64,000 nucleotides of DNA, from positions 26,985,206 through 27,049,205 of the forward strand of contig CM036252.1 of NCBI GenBank assembly GCA_020698575.1, in the 5' to 3' direction. This stretch comes from Bostrychus sinensis. Lineage: Eukaryota > Chordata > Actinopteri > Gobiiformes > Eleotridae. The first letter of the stretch is position 1, and the number at the start of each line of letters is the position of its first letter. A program made the position numbers and the translations under genes. Below, piece by piece: positions 37,901 through 49,500 of this stretch. A model generated the notes under the pieces. The model was not told the origin of the DNA. It searched no databases and was given only the letters and a program-made list of their open reading frames with translations.

Positions 37901-40725
37901 CATGGAATAAGATTTGACAGACGCTTGAGAGGAATTGGTACATGGACAAAAGTCACAATTTAAAGCTAATGCCCCTCGTCAGCCACCTGGAGAGTTGCTG
38001 TTAACACAAGAAAAGCAAACTGAGCTTAGAGAGTTTTTGGTGCTTTTGGTGCGAATCAACCCAAATAGTGTGGCATACAAAAATAACTGAGTGGCTGTTG
38101 AAGAATGAGAAATTATATGTGGTGATAACTGCTACCTGCACAGCAACCAACAGAAAAAAGACCAGAGTTTCTTCTCCAGTAAGGAAGAAATTTCCTAAAA
38201 AACTTAGTAGTCTGGGTTGTATTTCTTTCACACTCTTGAATTGCAGGTCCTAACATTTCCATGCCAGAACTGCAGACAGATACTTGTGTCTCTCCCAGGG
38301 CTGACAAAACAAAATGACTTAACTTTGTTCTCACAGCCCTGGTTTGGGAGTTCTTGTGGCTCATTCTTGACACTTCAAAACATTTTTCATGTGGGGTGTC
38401 CAAGAACTAATGAAATTTGAAGCGGGCCCTCTTGGACTTCTCTAAAATCTGAGCTTGAGTTTCTCGTGAAGTATGAAATATCCTGCACAAAACTAACTTT
38501 GAAGGTTCTCTGAGTATGTAACAGGGTTAAGACAGAAGAACAGTGCCAGTGAGTTAAGAAAGTGGCTGAGAAAGGAAGGAAGCAAAATAAACAAATAAAA
38601 AGGTCTCTATGACTTAATTTTTTGCTGAGGCACACTGTCTTTTTGCAACATACATACAACATTTATAGTTTCAGTTGGTGCTGACCCTTTCTGGTTCCTA
38701 TGAACAGACCTCAAAAGGGAAAAGGGGATGCTCAAAATCAGATATGAGACAGCATCAAGCTCCAGTGTGTGTGAGCCATAACTAGACAAACAAGAGCTGC
38801 TTAATTACACCACTGACTGAAGGAGATGCAGGTGTGTTCACAGGTGTGGAAGATGAGCAAAAAAGAAAGCAGAGAAAAGATAATCTAGAATCCACAAGCC
38901 AGCACTACAAGAGGTTTAATTATTGAATATTGTAATATTTTAGAAGTAAATGAGTGCGTTATTTATAAAATGCTTTAATAAGGTGCATTTGGGAGAGTTC
39001 TGTAGTTGTACACTTAAACAACGTGAAACATTTTGGTCAAACTACAAAAATGACTTCCTATTTTGTCAACTTCAAAGGTAGATGCAGCACTAACCACACA
39101 GAAGAATAAGAGAAAAGAAGGACCCATTAGTTCCATTATCAGTTCCTACCACAAATGAGCACTGCTAGAAGAAAAGCATGCTCATGTTTCTTGTACGGTT
39201 ATCCACAAGATGAATTTTTGTGTGCAAAGTGGATCATTAATTAACAAATTTTTACTTATTTTTCATAAAGAGCATGTCCCTGTAGGGCTACCATAGATGC
39301 TCATGGTCTACAGAAAGAAGGTACGCATAATATGGAATTGCAACTTATAATTTCACCACTAGATGCTACAAGAAACTACACACTACACCTTTAAAGAGTA
39401 ACTAACAATACTCTGCTCACTTCTAAAGTTTGAAAATGCTGGTAAAAGGGAGAGAGCCCAGGCAGAAATGTGCTGCTAAAAATGTAATTATCTTGTCTAT
39501 TTCATACTGCACGGTGAAAAATTCTTTCAGCCAATTTTTTTTTTTTTTTTTTTAAAGCAAGGGTTACGGGCAAATACTGTAGATCCAGAGGGGTAGAGGT
39601 TATTTTGGGGATAACCCTCAGTCAGCCATTTTCCAGCCTTTATAAGGAATCACAAATGTTATCCTTCCACTGCCCCTTAAGCTTCAGAGCAGGGGTGAAC
39701 CTGCTCTCTGTCAGTTTTTATGATAATCTTATGATAACCCTGTGCTGTTGCCCCGAGGAGAACTGGAATTTAACCACTCAATCTGTGTGGACTCCCCTCA
39801 CACTAGAGCAGCCCTACAGCAAGGTCAGCTGTACCAATAAAGTCCCATTCTGTTATATTAGAGACTGCAGTTCCAGGCAGGAGTTGTTCTGGCATGAGGC
39901 ACTTAACAGACCAGGCAACAGTTTGTGCTGACCGGACACATACAGTAGTGACAATAGGGATTTACAGTTGCAAGATTTCCACATTTTACCCAAGGTCAAA
40001 TTCAAATGGATTTTATGACCGTTTACCAGCACTGGACAAACAGAGTAACTGAGTCACATAGTAGTCTGAAAAGGTTCATATAGTCTTCTACTAATATTAA
40101 TACATAGATTTCTTATAGCCATGTATCTACCTAAAGATACGATTCAAAATATTGGTCTGGTTATGAGAAATCCACGTATTAATGAGTCGCAGAGAGTTGG
40201 TAAGGGCCCTTTGTAACTGTAGGAGTTGTTATTATTTGTATGAAGTTAAAAAAATAAAACAGTTCATTATGTGGCTTTACCTCCACTTGCGTCCTGCATC
40301 TCCATGTGCACCAGATCTGGGTCTACGTCCACACCAGACACCGACCTGCAAAACAATACATCAGTATTAGTCTCAATTATAGTTTGACCTAAAAAAAAAA
40401 AAAAAAAAAAAAGCGGCATCATTATATTCATTAACATCATCCTCATCAACTTTAATATCATCAACAACAATATCAACATCTTCATCAAGATCATCATAAT
40501 CAACCACAATATTTGCATCAACATCATCATAATCATTATCATCGTCATCATCAACATCATCATCCTCATCTTCATTGTCCATCATCTTCAACATCATCAT
40601 CGACATTATTTTCATCCTCATCAATATCCATCATCTTTAAAATCGACATCATCATCCATCATCATCATCAATATCCTTATCATCATCATCTATTTCATCA
40701 ACATCATCATCATCTATTTCATCAA

Positions 40726-40762
<37 letters not shown>

Positions 40763-42488
40763 GTCCTCCTCATCATCAACATGCTCCTCCTCATCCTTCA
40801 GGTTGGTGGCTGCAGTGTCTTCCCCAGCCTTACCAGCCTACTGTCCAGCCATCTTGTTCTGTCTTCCTCTCCCTCTCCACCTTCAGCCACGTCCCTTGGA
40901 TGTAAATCTTTTGCAGTCTGCCCTTACCACATGGCCATACAAATGCAGCCTGTTTCAAATTTACATTGATGAATACTGTCAAACATTTCCACAATAAAAG
41001 GAAGTTGCCTTGGTGTTTGACATACATAGCCATACATTGTAATAATGGATTCTTTTCAGTTAGGTGAAATGGTGAGTATAAAGTGCCTGTAGTGAAATGA
41101 ATGTGAGTGTGAATGATTGTTTGTCAGTGTACATCTGGCAATTGTATATAGTGTAGCAAAAATGTGAATGGGTCTAGCAGGACTGGCAAGAACAGGCTCC
41201 AAAACGCAACATAAAACCCCAACGCTGCTCAGTGTCATGCCCCTCTCTCTCACCCTGACTCCTGTCTATCTCCACTAGTATTATGTTTATATAGTGAGTA
41301 TTAAGTGCAGTGACAAAAACAGACCATGTCATGCGCACAACTCAGCTCTTTTTAATGAAGTGCACTTAGAACATTTGTGGACCTTTTCTCCCTGTTCTAC
41401 AGCCAATTCGCTCAGTGATTATCAGCAGCAGGAGCAGTCAGCGACACAGCCCCACTCCTGCACAGGGGAGCCTTGTTACTTAGACTATAAAGAGAGTTTA
41501 TGAGCAATTAACAGGTCATGAATCCACAGGAGAGTGACTGGGAATACATGGGAGGGCTGATGGATCACAGAAACCTCTGAGATCTCTGGAATTTTAACCC
41601 ACAACCCACTGACCCATTCTAATTCATTTTGTAGAAAAAAAATGTGAGTTTGCATCATTTCAGTGTCTTGTAAATGGTCTTCTATTGAATATGAAATTAT
41701 GTTTGTTAGATACAAATGCAGAAATGTCTAGGTAAGAATTCTGTAATAAATAGCTTTGAGTTAATTGACCATAGTCAGCTGCTGCAATCAAAAATATTCA
41801 ATAATCATGGTTTTGATGAGGGAACAACATTATAACATTGTAGACAGCTCAAAACAAGTAAATAATATAGCATAATTCCATCATATAGAAGAGTGGTTCC
41901 AAAACGTTTTTTTTTTTTGTTGCGTACCCCCTGGGCTTTCTGTCATACCCCCGCGTTTCCGTGAGTACCCCTGCGTTTGTTTACCTGTTAATTTTTCAAA
42001 ATGTGTTCATCTGTATTTATTGGTACAAAGACATTTTTATATTAAATTTATTGTAATTGCCAATTCTTCTGTATTTTTAGTAGTAGTATATAGTATAAAC
42101 TTATGTTACATTTAGTCATTTTACTATATTTAAAAAAACTCATAATATATTGACCAGAAAATATTATCAAAAATAAACTCCTTTGAAACAAGCATATTAA
42201 TAGGCCCATTGAAATAATATTTGTAGTTGTTTCTCCTCCTTTTAATCAATACATTTTAATCAATAAAGTGTCAATGAAACACTTGAGCTTGTTTTTTTCC
42301 TAAGTTTCAATAGTTTAACATGAAAAGGTGGCAATTATTTTCTTATCAAATGATGACATAATTCCAAGTACCCCCTATAAAAGTGCTCATATATCCCTAG
42401 GAGTCCCAGTACCCCTGGTTGGGAAACACTGATATACACCATAACATATCCCCTCTTAACCCTCCTTTTTTAGGAGAAAATGTATTCA

Positions 42489-42529
<41 letters not shown>

Positions 42530-43494
42530 TGAGAAGTTGTTTTTTAGTCAAGATTATACAGGTACAATGCAAGTTCAACTTAAATGCCATACTACTCCAC
42601 TGCAGTATAGCTCAGTTGGTAGAGCTGCAGCAGAAACTCAGATAAAGAATACCTAACCACAGACTAATCCATGTTGAGATTACATTTTCACACTATAATC
42701 AATTGAGAAGAGGATGATTTAAAACATCTTTTTCCTACAGTAAAACACAGTTAAATGCAAATTGTCAAATAAAATTATATACAACAAGGTCAAAATCCCC
42801 TTTAGAGAAGTTCAACAGTTGGACTTAAATATTCATAATCATTTGAAGTCTTCCTCAGCTGTGACCGATCCTGACTCTTAGCACACGGAGGTGGAGTGCT
42901 AATGCAGCCAACCGCTGATAGCCGTGCCCCGGAGTGTCCTTGGCCCACACTTTGAACCCCTCCTCTCTCAGCATGTGTCATGGAGGAGGAAAGTGGTAGC
43001 ACCAGGCTAGAAATGTAAATGGTTTCTGCTCAAGGTGAAAGTTATCATTTCCTTTAATGTTTAGTCCAGACAGCTTAGTTAAGCTAAGTGGGTTGGATTT
43101 TTTGCCTTTTGAGAATCAAAGAAAAAAAAAACTGTAGAATAGCATGCTGGGAAATTAAATGAATGTTAAATATAGTGATGGCACTGATAAATAGGAATTG
43201 ATTTAAATGTGCAACATGGTTAGAATCAATCAGTTCAGTTTCTCTCAGTATTAGTGAAGGACAGGTCATCAGCTAGCATTTAGAAAGTAGATGCTAACAA
43301 CTGATGGAAATATGTTCCATCAGTTGTTGTTCCTCAAGATAAAAGCATCAACATTTTATCTTCAAGAAGTTTCTGTTGCAATGCTGAAGAGCCAGAGGTT
43401 ATTAATTGGAAAATGTAAAAACACACTTGCCAGTAATGCTAACAGCTAGTTTCTTTATAAGATTAAGATAAGATTATATATATATAGTAATAAA

Positions 43495-43534
<40 letters not shown>

Positions 43535-46500
43535 TGAAAATAAACAGTGAGTCCTCAAAATAACAGGACAAAAAGAAAGAAAAAAGAACTATTGGTTACA
43601 ATGTAACTCAGGTTCTTGGAGATGACACCACTAAAGAGATAAATATATCTTTGATAGGTCTATACCACACATCTAGTCAATTCTCTGTTCACTTGGCCAC
43701 CATGGCAACTGTAAAAAGCATTTGTAAAAGAAATTAAACTGTGTCATGGTATAGCTTAGTTGGTAAAGAACATGGAGCATATACAGCTCACCTTGGCATC
43801 GTGGGTTTAGTCAGATCAGTAGTCTAAAGGCTCATTTCTACTCTACGTTAGAAGAGTATTCACTTATGGACGGAGTGTTCTTTACATCTTCTGTGTTCTG
43901 TCTGTATGTTGGTGCATTGTCCCAGAGTTCGCGGGGGCAAAGGGATCTGTTGTCCGGGGCCTCAGGGTCAGAGGGGACCAGAAACAGTATTGTATTGTAT
44001 TTTCTATTATAAAGAGCCCACATGAAGCCTTCTTGCCCCGGACCCCAGCAAGTCTGTCAACGGGTATCGGAATTGGATCGATATTAGTGTGAAGAGATCT
44101 ATTCAGCTGGTATTGGTATTACTTGGTATCGGGTTGGTAAAAAAATGCAGTATTGCACACCCCTCTCATCATAATTTGTGAATCAATATTGTAAACCCCA
44201 TACCTAATAAATTCAAGTTTTTGGAAAGGTTAAAAGCTGTGATCGGTGTTTTGCCTGAATTTACAACAGCCAATAATGCAAATGTACCATAATATAGTTG
44301 CTCTTGCCTTGTGCGTCCATAAATATACTAAACTGCAGCTTATCATTACTTTATTCACGTCAAAGTGCCAAAAACATAAAAATCCACATCTCTCCATAAA
44401 TTCGAGAGCTGACCTTCTACGAGCTCTTTTGTATTTACTGCACGCCAGAGTTCCCATTGGTTTATTAAACACCGAGGTTCTGCTTGTTTTATAACCTCCC
44501 AGTTGCTGCAGTCTAGACAGTGTGTGCTCTGTTTCAAAACAAACCATAGTTGTGCGGCGTTTGCTTCCCGTTGGCTTTTGTTGTCAGCTTTCATCCCGGC
44601 CAATGGCACTTCCAATTTCACAAACTGATATTTCCGTGCATCGGGGAGGACAGACAGAAGTTTATGGGGCAGGATTAGGGATTGTGCACGGTAGCGGGAC
44701 GCGGTTGGCCGGACCACCCAGAGCAGATTGGGTTTAACGTGGTGCTGTTTGTCTGATTTATGTCCACGTTGGAGCCCTGCTGCTGTTCTCTGCTGTTTTT
44801 TTCTTTTTCTTTTATGACTGTTGGCCCAAAGGCAAGGGCTGTAAAGCCAGATGCAACAAGCTGCGTCTGTCTCAGCTGACCACACACAAACATGGAGCGA
44901 GATATTCAGGTAAGGGACAAGGGTCAGAGGAAATCAGCCAAGTAAAACACTACTATGTAACTGCTGACTATGGATTTGATTTCAGGGCTTCTGAAAAGTT
45001 TCAACTTCCAGGAATAACAACATCATGCAACACCATAAACCTGATAACCTTGCATTTTGCTTCCATTTTTGCCATTAATGTTTTTCTTTTCTGCTCTGTT
45101 TCTTTGCAACCACAAGTAGTCAGTAACGGAATTGTTACTTTTACTTTGAGTATTATTCATCCTCAGTGAATGTTTCCAAGCTAGGTTTACCAACAACCGA
45201 TGTGTCCCTTATTAATATAATAAGCCAGGTATACACTGCACAATTTCAGCCATCTCAGATAAAAGATTCTTAATCATGGGAAAAGTTGTCCGCGCTAGCT
45301 CAAAAATGGTGGTACATCTTATAGCAAGACAGGGACAAAGATCACAGATAGAGCCGCCTTACAACCAAAGATGAGCTGCAACAGATATCAGGCAGATATT
45401 TTGAAAGATTCATTGCAGAGTGTGTCTACCTGTCGTTGCACCTATGATCTCTGTCAGACGTGTGGCCAAGAGAAAAACATCAGGGCACCCTCATAGTAAC
45501 AATAGTACCTTTCCCAGCCGCAAACCTAATCACAAGTCAAGAGTAAAAAGTAAATAAATTCGTTTTGATTTATTCACTTTTCTGCTATAGCAAGTGGTGC
45601 AAGCTTCAGACTCACTGATGGTACAATGACTTTAACACACTGCGTCATAATTTAAAGATCATAATTTAAAGTGGCTATAATAGGCTTGTACAACCTTTAA
45701 AAACCTGAAATGACAAAAAATGTCATGGCAGATGGCAGCGGTGTGCAACAGAGTGCAGCTCTGTTACTCTATTTTGAACAAAACCATAGAAAAATAGCTT
45801 TTTATTTCCTTAAACTTTATATGATGCAATTTTACTATCAAATGAAAAATGTCTGTGAGGAATCAGTGGAAACAGTGCACTATTTTTTGGATATATTCTT
45901 GAGAGCAGATTGGATGTAGAGGGCTTGTTGATTGGTCAGTGCGTCCTGGTGTGGGTGGAGGTTCATGAGAGAAGCAGGGGTTTCTGGAGGAGTGTTCTGA
46001 GGCCTCAGAAAGGCTGTGTCAGAGAATACAGGATTACTTAAACCTGTGTGAATAAAGCGAAACACAACTTTGGTATGTTTTTGATGAGGGAACGTTATTA
46101 TATGCTAAAAAAAAAAACTTAAAAACAAAGCTCAAAAATGTTGATTTTGCATAATATAGCTGTTTTAAGATAAAACAAATGCTCAGTGCATACTCAACTT
46201 TGGCTAGTGCCTATCCACAGATGTCATCATTTAATTTAAATTCCTCATACAGTATCACCTGGCTGCTTGCATGGTTGAAAGAAGCCAGAAAGAAAATTTC
46301 AGACAAAAAGGATTAGCTGAGTGATGCAAGGAGCTAACTGCTCTGCACTCTTTTCATATGTAAGAATATAATAAATTGGCCTTGAAGCCATAAACTTCTC
46401 TGAATGATTTCTAACACACACATGATTACCTTTAAAGCACAGGCCTAACACAAGTTAGTGGCCTTTGAACATTATAAATATATACTTTTATGACTTCGCT

Positions 46501-49500
46501 TCAGAGCTATGTGATGTGAAATGTGATTACAGTTTAAAGGGATTCATTAGGCTCGAGGCTTGTTTTCTTTCCTTTGTACAATTTGATCAGGAGATTGATA
46601 TCACTATTATTTATTACAGAGACAGAACAAGCTATAAACATGTCATTATCACTGAAGATAGGGATCTGGAACAAGTCTCTTTACCAAGTTGCCCCCTGCC
46701 ACTGCGCGCTCCATTCATAACAGTTTATCCGCAACAGTTTATAGTGGAAATAAAAAGATTTTGAGCAGATCAGAGTACGACACTGTTCTAGTCTCCTTTT
46801 GCATTTAAAGCCCTTATTGCCCTAAAAACACCATTCAAAGATTAACATTCAGTCAGTAGTGAATGTTTAGGTTCATTTTATAAAAAGTCCTTAAATTTGG
46901 GGCTAAAATATAAAGTAATAAAAAAACATGCAAGGTTACAATTGAGCTACTAAAATTTTAAATATTGCTTTTATATTAATCAAAGTAATATAGGGTATAA
47001 AATAGGCCTAATAAGAAGCTACTAGAAACTAGACTTGCCAATTACACATATACAGTATAACTAAAAATACAGTATATAGTAGTATATGTCCATACAAATC
47101 TAAGCTGACTTCTATTGGATTATGTTTTTGGCAACTTAGCCTTGAAGCTTTTGTTTTTAAAGGCACGTGGTCTTGTTTTGCATTAGATTAGTGGTTACCA
47201 AAGTGGGGCCCGTTGACCAAACTTTGCTATTAGAGGTTTTAACCAGTCTGTCCTCCAAAATAATTTAAAGATCGTATATTGTGCTTTTTTCAGGCTTTTG
47301 GAAATAGTTTTGAACACCTTTGCATTAGTATTTTATGTGTTATAACTTAAAATAAAGTATATGTATGGCAATCCTCTTCTTTTGGGGAGCTGTTACTTTG
47401 ACTTTTAGAGAACGTTTTGAATAGGTGGCCGTCGCCCCCTGCTGGCAACAGTAAGGAACGGAATGCAATTCAGAATTGACAAAGCCTATTGGACGAGAGG
47501 TGAAATGTCTTTAAAGAGTAACTCACCCCTGGCCCAGGCCTGACTCCGCCCACTGCCAGAGATTGAAAACTGCTCAAAAAGTGGGCAGAGACCTGGCAGA
47601 GACAGAGGAGGAGAACTGAGGGAGGAGCCAGGCCTGGTCCTGTGACTGACAGCTGTCAGAGACCTCATGGACCTCCTCCACAGCAGGGTTGCCAAGTCCC
47701 AGAAATGGTGGAAAAAAATGCAGGACGTCTGGACTGATGTTTTATGTTCCTTTTATAATAACACAGTTGAAATATTGTGAGAAAGGCGTCGTGCGCCGCC
47801 GCAGTAACGTGTGCGTCAGATCGCGTCTTTATTTACTGGTATTATTTCAGCTGAGAGCTGTTTTTGATCGTATCTCCGCGAGTAAGAAATCGATTGTCAT
47901 CAAACAAAAAGTGACTTAAAGCGTGGCAAGTTTAAAACACATCTGTGGAGTCAAAACTCTCCCCAGTGTCACTAATTTGCAGTGTTGGGTTAGTTACTCA
48001 AAAAAGTAACTAGTTACAGATTACTAGTTACTCTTTTGAAAAGTAATATATTACTTTACTTGGTTACTGACTCGTGAAAATAACTTAGTTACTTTCCTTT
48101 TGGATTATTTCCTAACAGGAAGCCCAAATGAACCCAATTCTAAATAGAAGAAGCCTATAGCCTCACCGTTGCCCTGACCCGCACTGTTATTTTATACAGG
48201 CGTTCAAGTTTTTTTTAGCTGCATTCATTTCAGCAGCAGGGCAGCCTGACACAGCAAATACTGCCCTTTAGGTTCACCTGCCTCTGCTCCTGTGCAGCGT
48301 TCACGTCCTGTGGACACAGTTTTATTTCACTACACTGAAGCTAAAACGCACTTGATGTTAGCGCCAAAGCGGTGCACGTCTCTTCTTTCCTCGCTGTCCC
48401 CGCTGACAGCAGCAGCTGCATGCGCCCCGACGCGCGCGGACAGAACGAGTGGCCGCTGCGCGCATAAAGAGGAGCAGAGAAGGGAACGGATGAAAATAAA
48501 GTAGAAAACGTATCAGCGCTATTCGTTTAATGCATTTTCATTCCGTGTCCTTGCGGTAAACTGCAGGTAAATGAAACTGACTGTAGTGACTGTAACGCAA
48601 GTAACTAATTGGGTATTTTGTTAGTAACTGTAATATTACTTACTGGGGGGCTCAAAAGTAACGCGTTACCCCCTTGACAATTGTAATCTCGTTACTTTGT
48701 AACGCGTTACTCCCAACACTGCTAATTTGTAGGTACATACTGTCATTGATCAGGCTCATTATGCCTTATTGTGCGCTGACACACGGGACAGTAGAAGCGC
48801 AGCCGTGAAAGGGGAGGGGGGCGGAGGAGACTGAACGGTAAATGCGGGGCTGAGTGGCGTGTTTAGGAAAAAGACCCACACCTGGCAACAGCAGGACTGG
48901 GACGAGCGTGCGGGGGAGAGAGACAGCGAGGGCGTGGAGTGCACGGGGCGTGGGAGGAGATACTCGGCACAGGTGCGGTAAAGTGGTCAAATACTACGTC
49001 ACAGTTGCCTATCTGGAACTATTGAGCAGAAATCCCACTGTTTGACCCTAGGAGGGCAGCACTCTGACGGTTTTCACTACAAAATGTGAATTTAGACCTT
49101 TTTTTACAAAACAGTCAAACATAAGACTATAAATAGTGAGATGTATCACTAAAGCCCTGTTTGTACAGCTGATCAGCTCAAAAAAAATGGTGTAGGGGTG
49201 AGTTACTCTTTAAAAACCAGATTCAGATTACTTTTTTTTAACATTTTGTTGTGACTCCTCTAGATACTGTATGTTTTTGAGGCACAAACAACATTGTAAC
49301 ATGGCTACAAGCTCAAAAAGGTGAATTTAGCTTAAAAGGGGACATTTAGTAATAATGGGAGATTTAATCATAGATGACATGTTAGCATAGCACCCTTTTT
49401 GCATTTATATGCAAAAGACTGCAGCATTTGGCCCTTGGCCCTTAGCATTTTTCCATCTAGGGGGAAAAAGTTTAGGCACCAATGCATTAGACAAACACCT

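Larger units (their letters stand above)
34245..40280. other. Intron between sorcs2 exons c and d
   Basis: 6.0 kb intron. It contains a SINE head (35165) with a LINE-type tail (to 35520), a short (ATC)n at 36241, a GC-richer non-repetitive patch at 36700-37000, a direct-repeat pair (37287 and 37707) and a short dispersed repeat at 39270-39395. No gene is seen. Confidence 0.85.
47269..49349 (+). mobile_element. TTAA MITE (family A), outer layer of a three-level nest
   Basis: The left part begins after TTAA (47265-47268) with AGATCGTATATTGTGC, then CTTCTTTTGGGGAGCTG and CGCCCCCTGCTGGCAACAGT as in the 24299 and 30384 copies. The right part resumes after 49213 with GTATGTTTTTGAGGCACAAA and TTAGCTTAAAAGGGGACATT. 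Between them sits a separate TTAA element. Confidence 0.8.

Noticed and set aside
40513..40905. Long frame rich in His, and others rich in Asp or Met
   Set aside because: They are translations of the (ATC)n microsatellite.
44355..44885. 176-codon minus-strand frame in a GC-balanced region
   Set aside because: No similarity recognised; no splice-compatible neighbours; phases of sorcs2 exons leave no room for an extra exon here.
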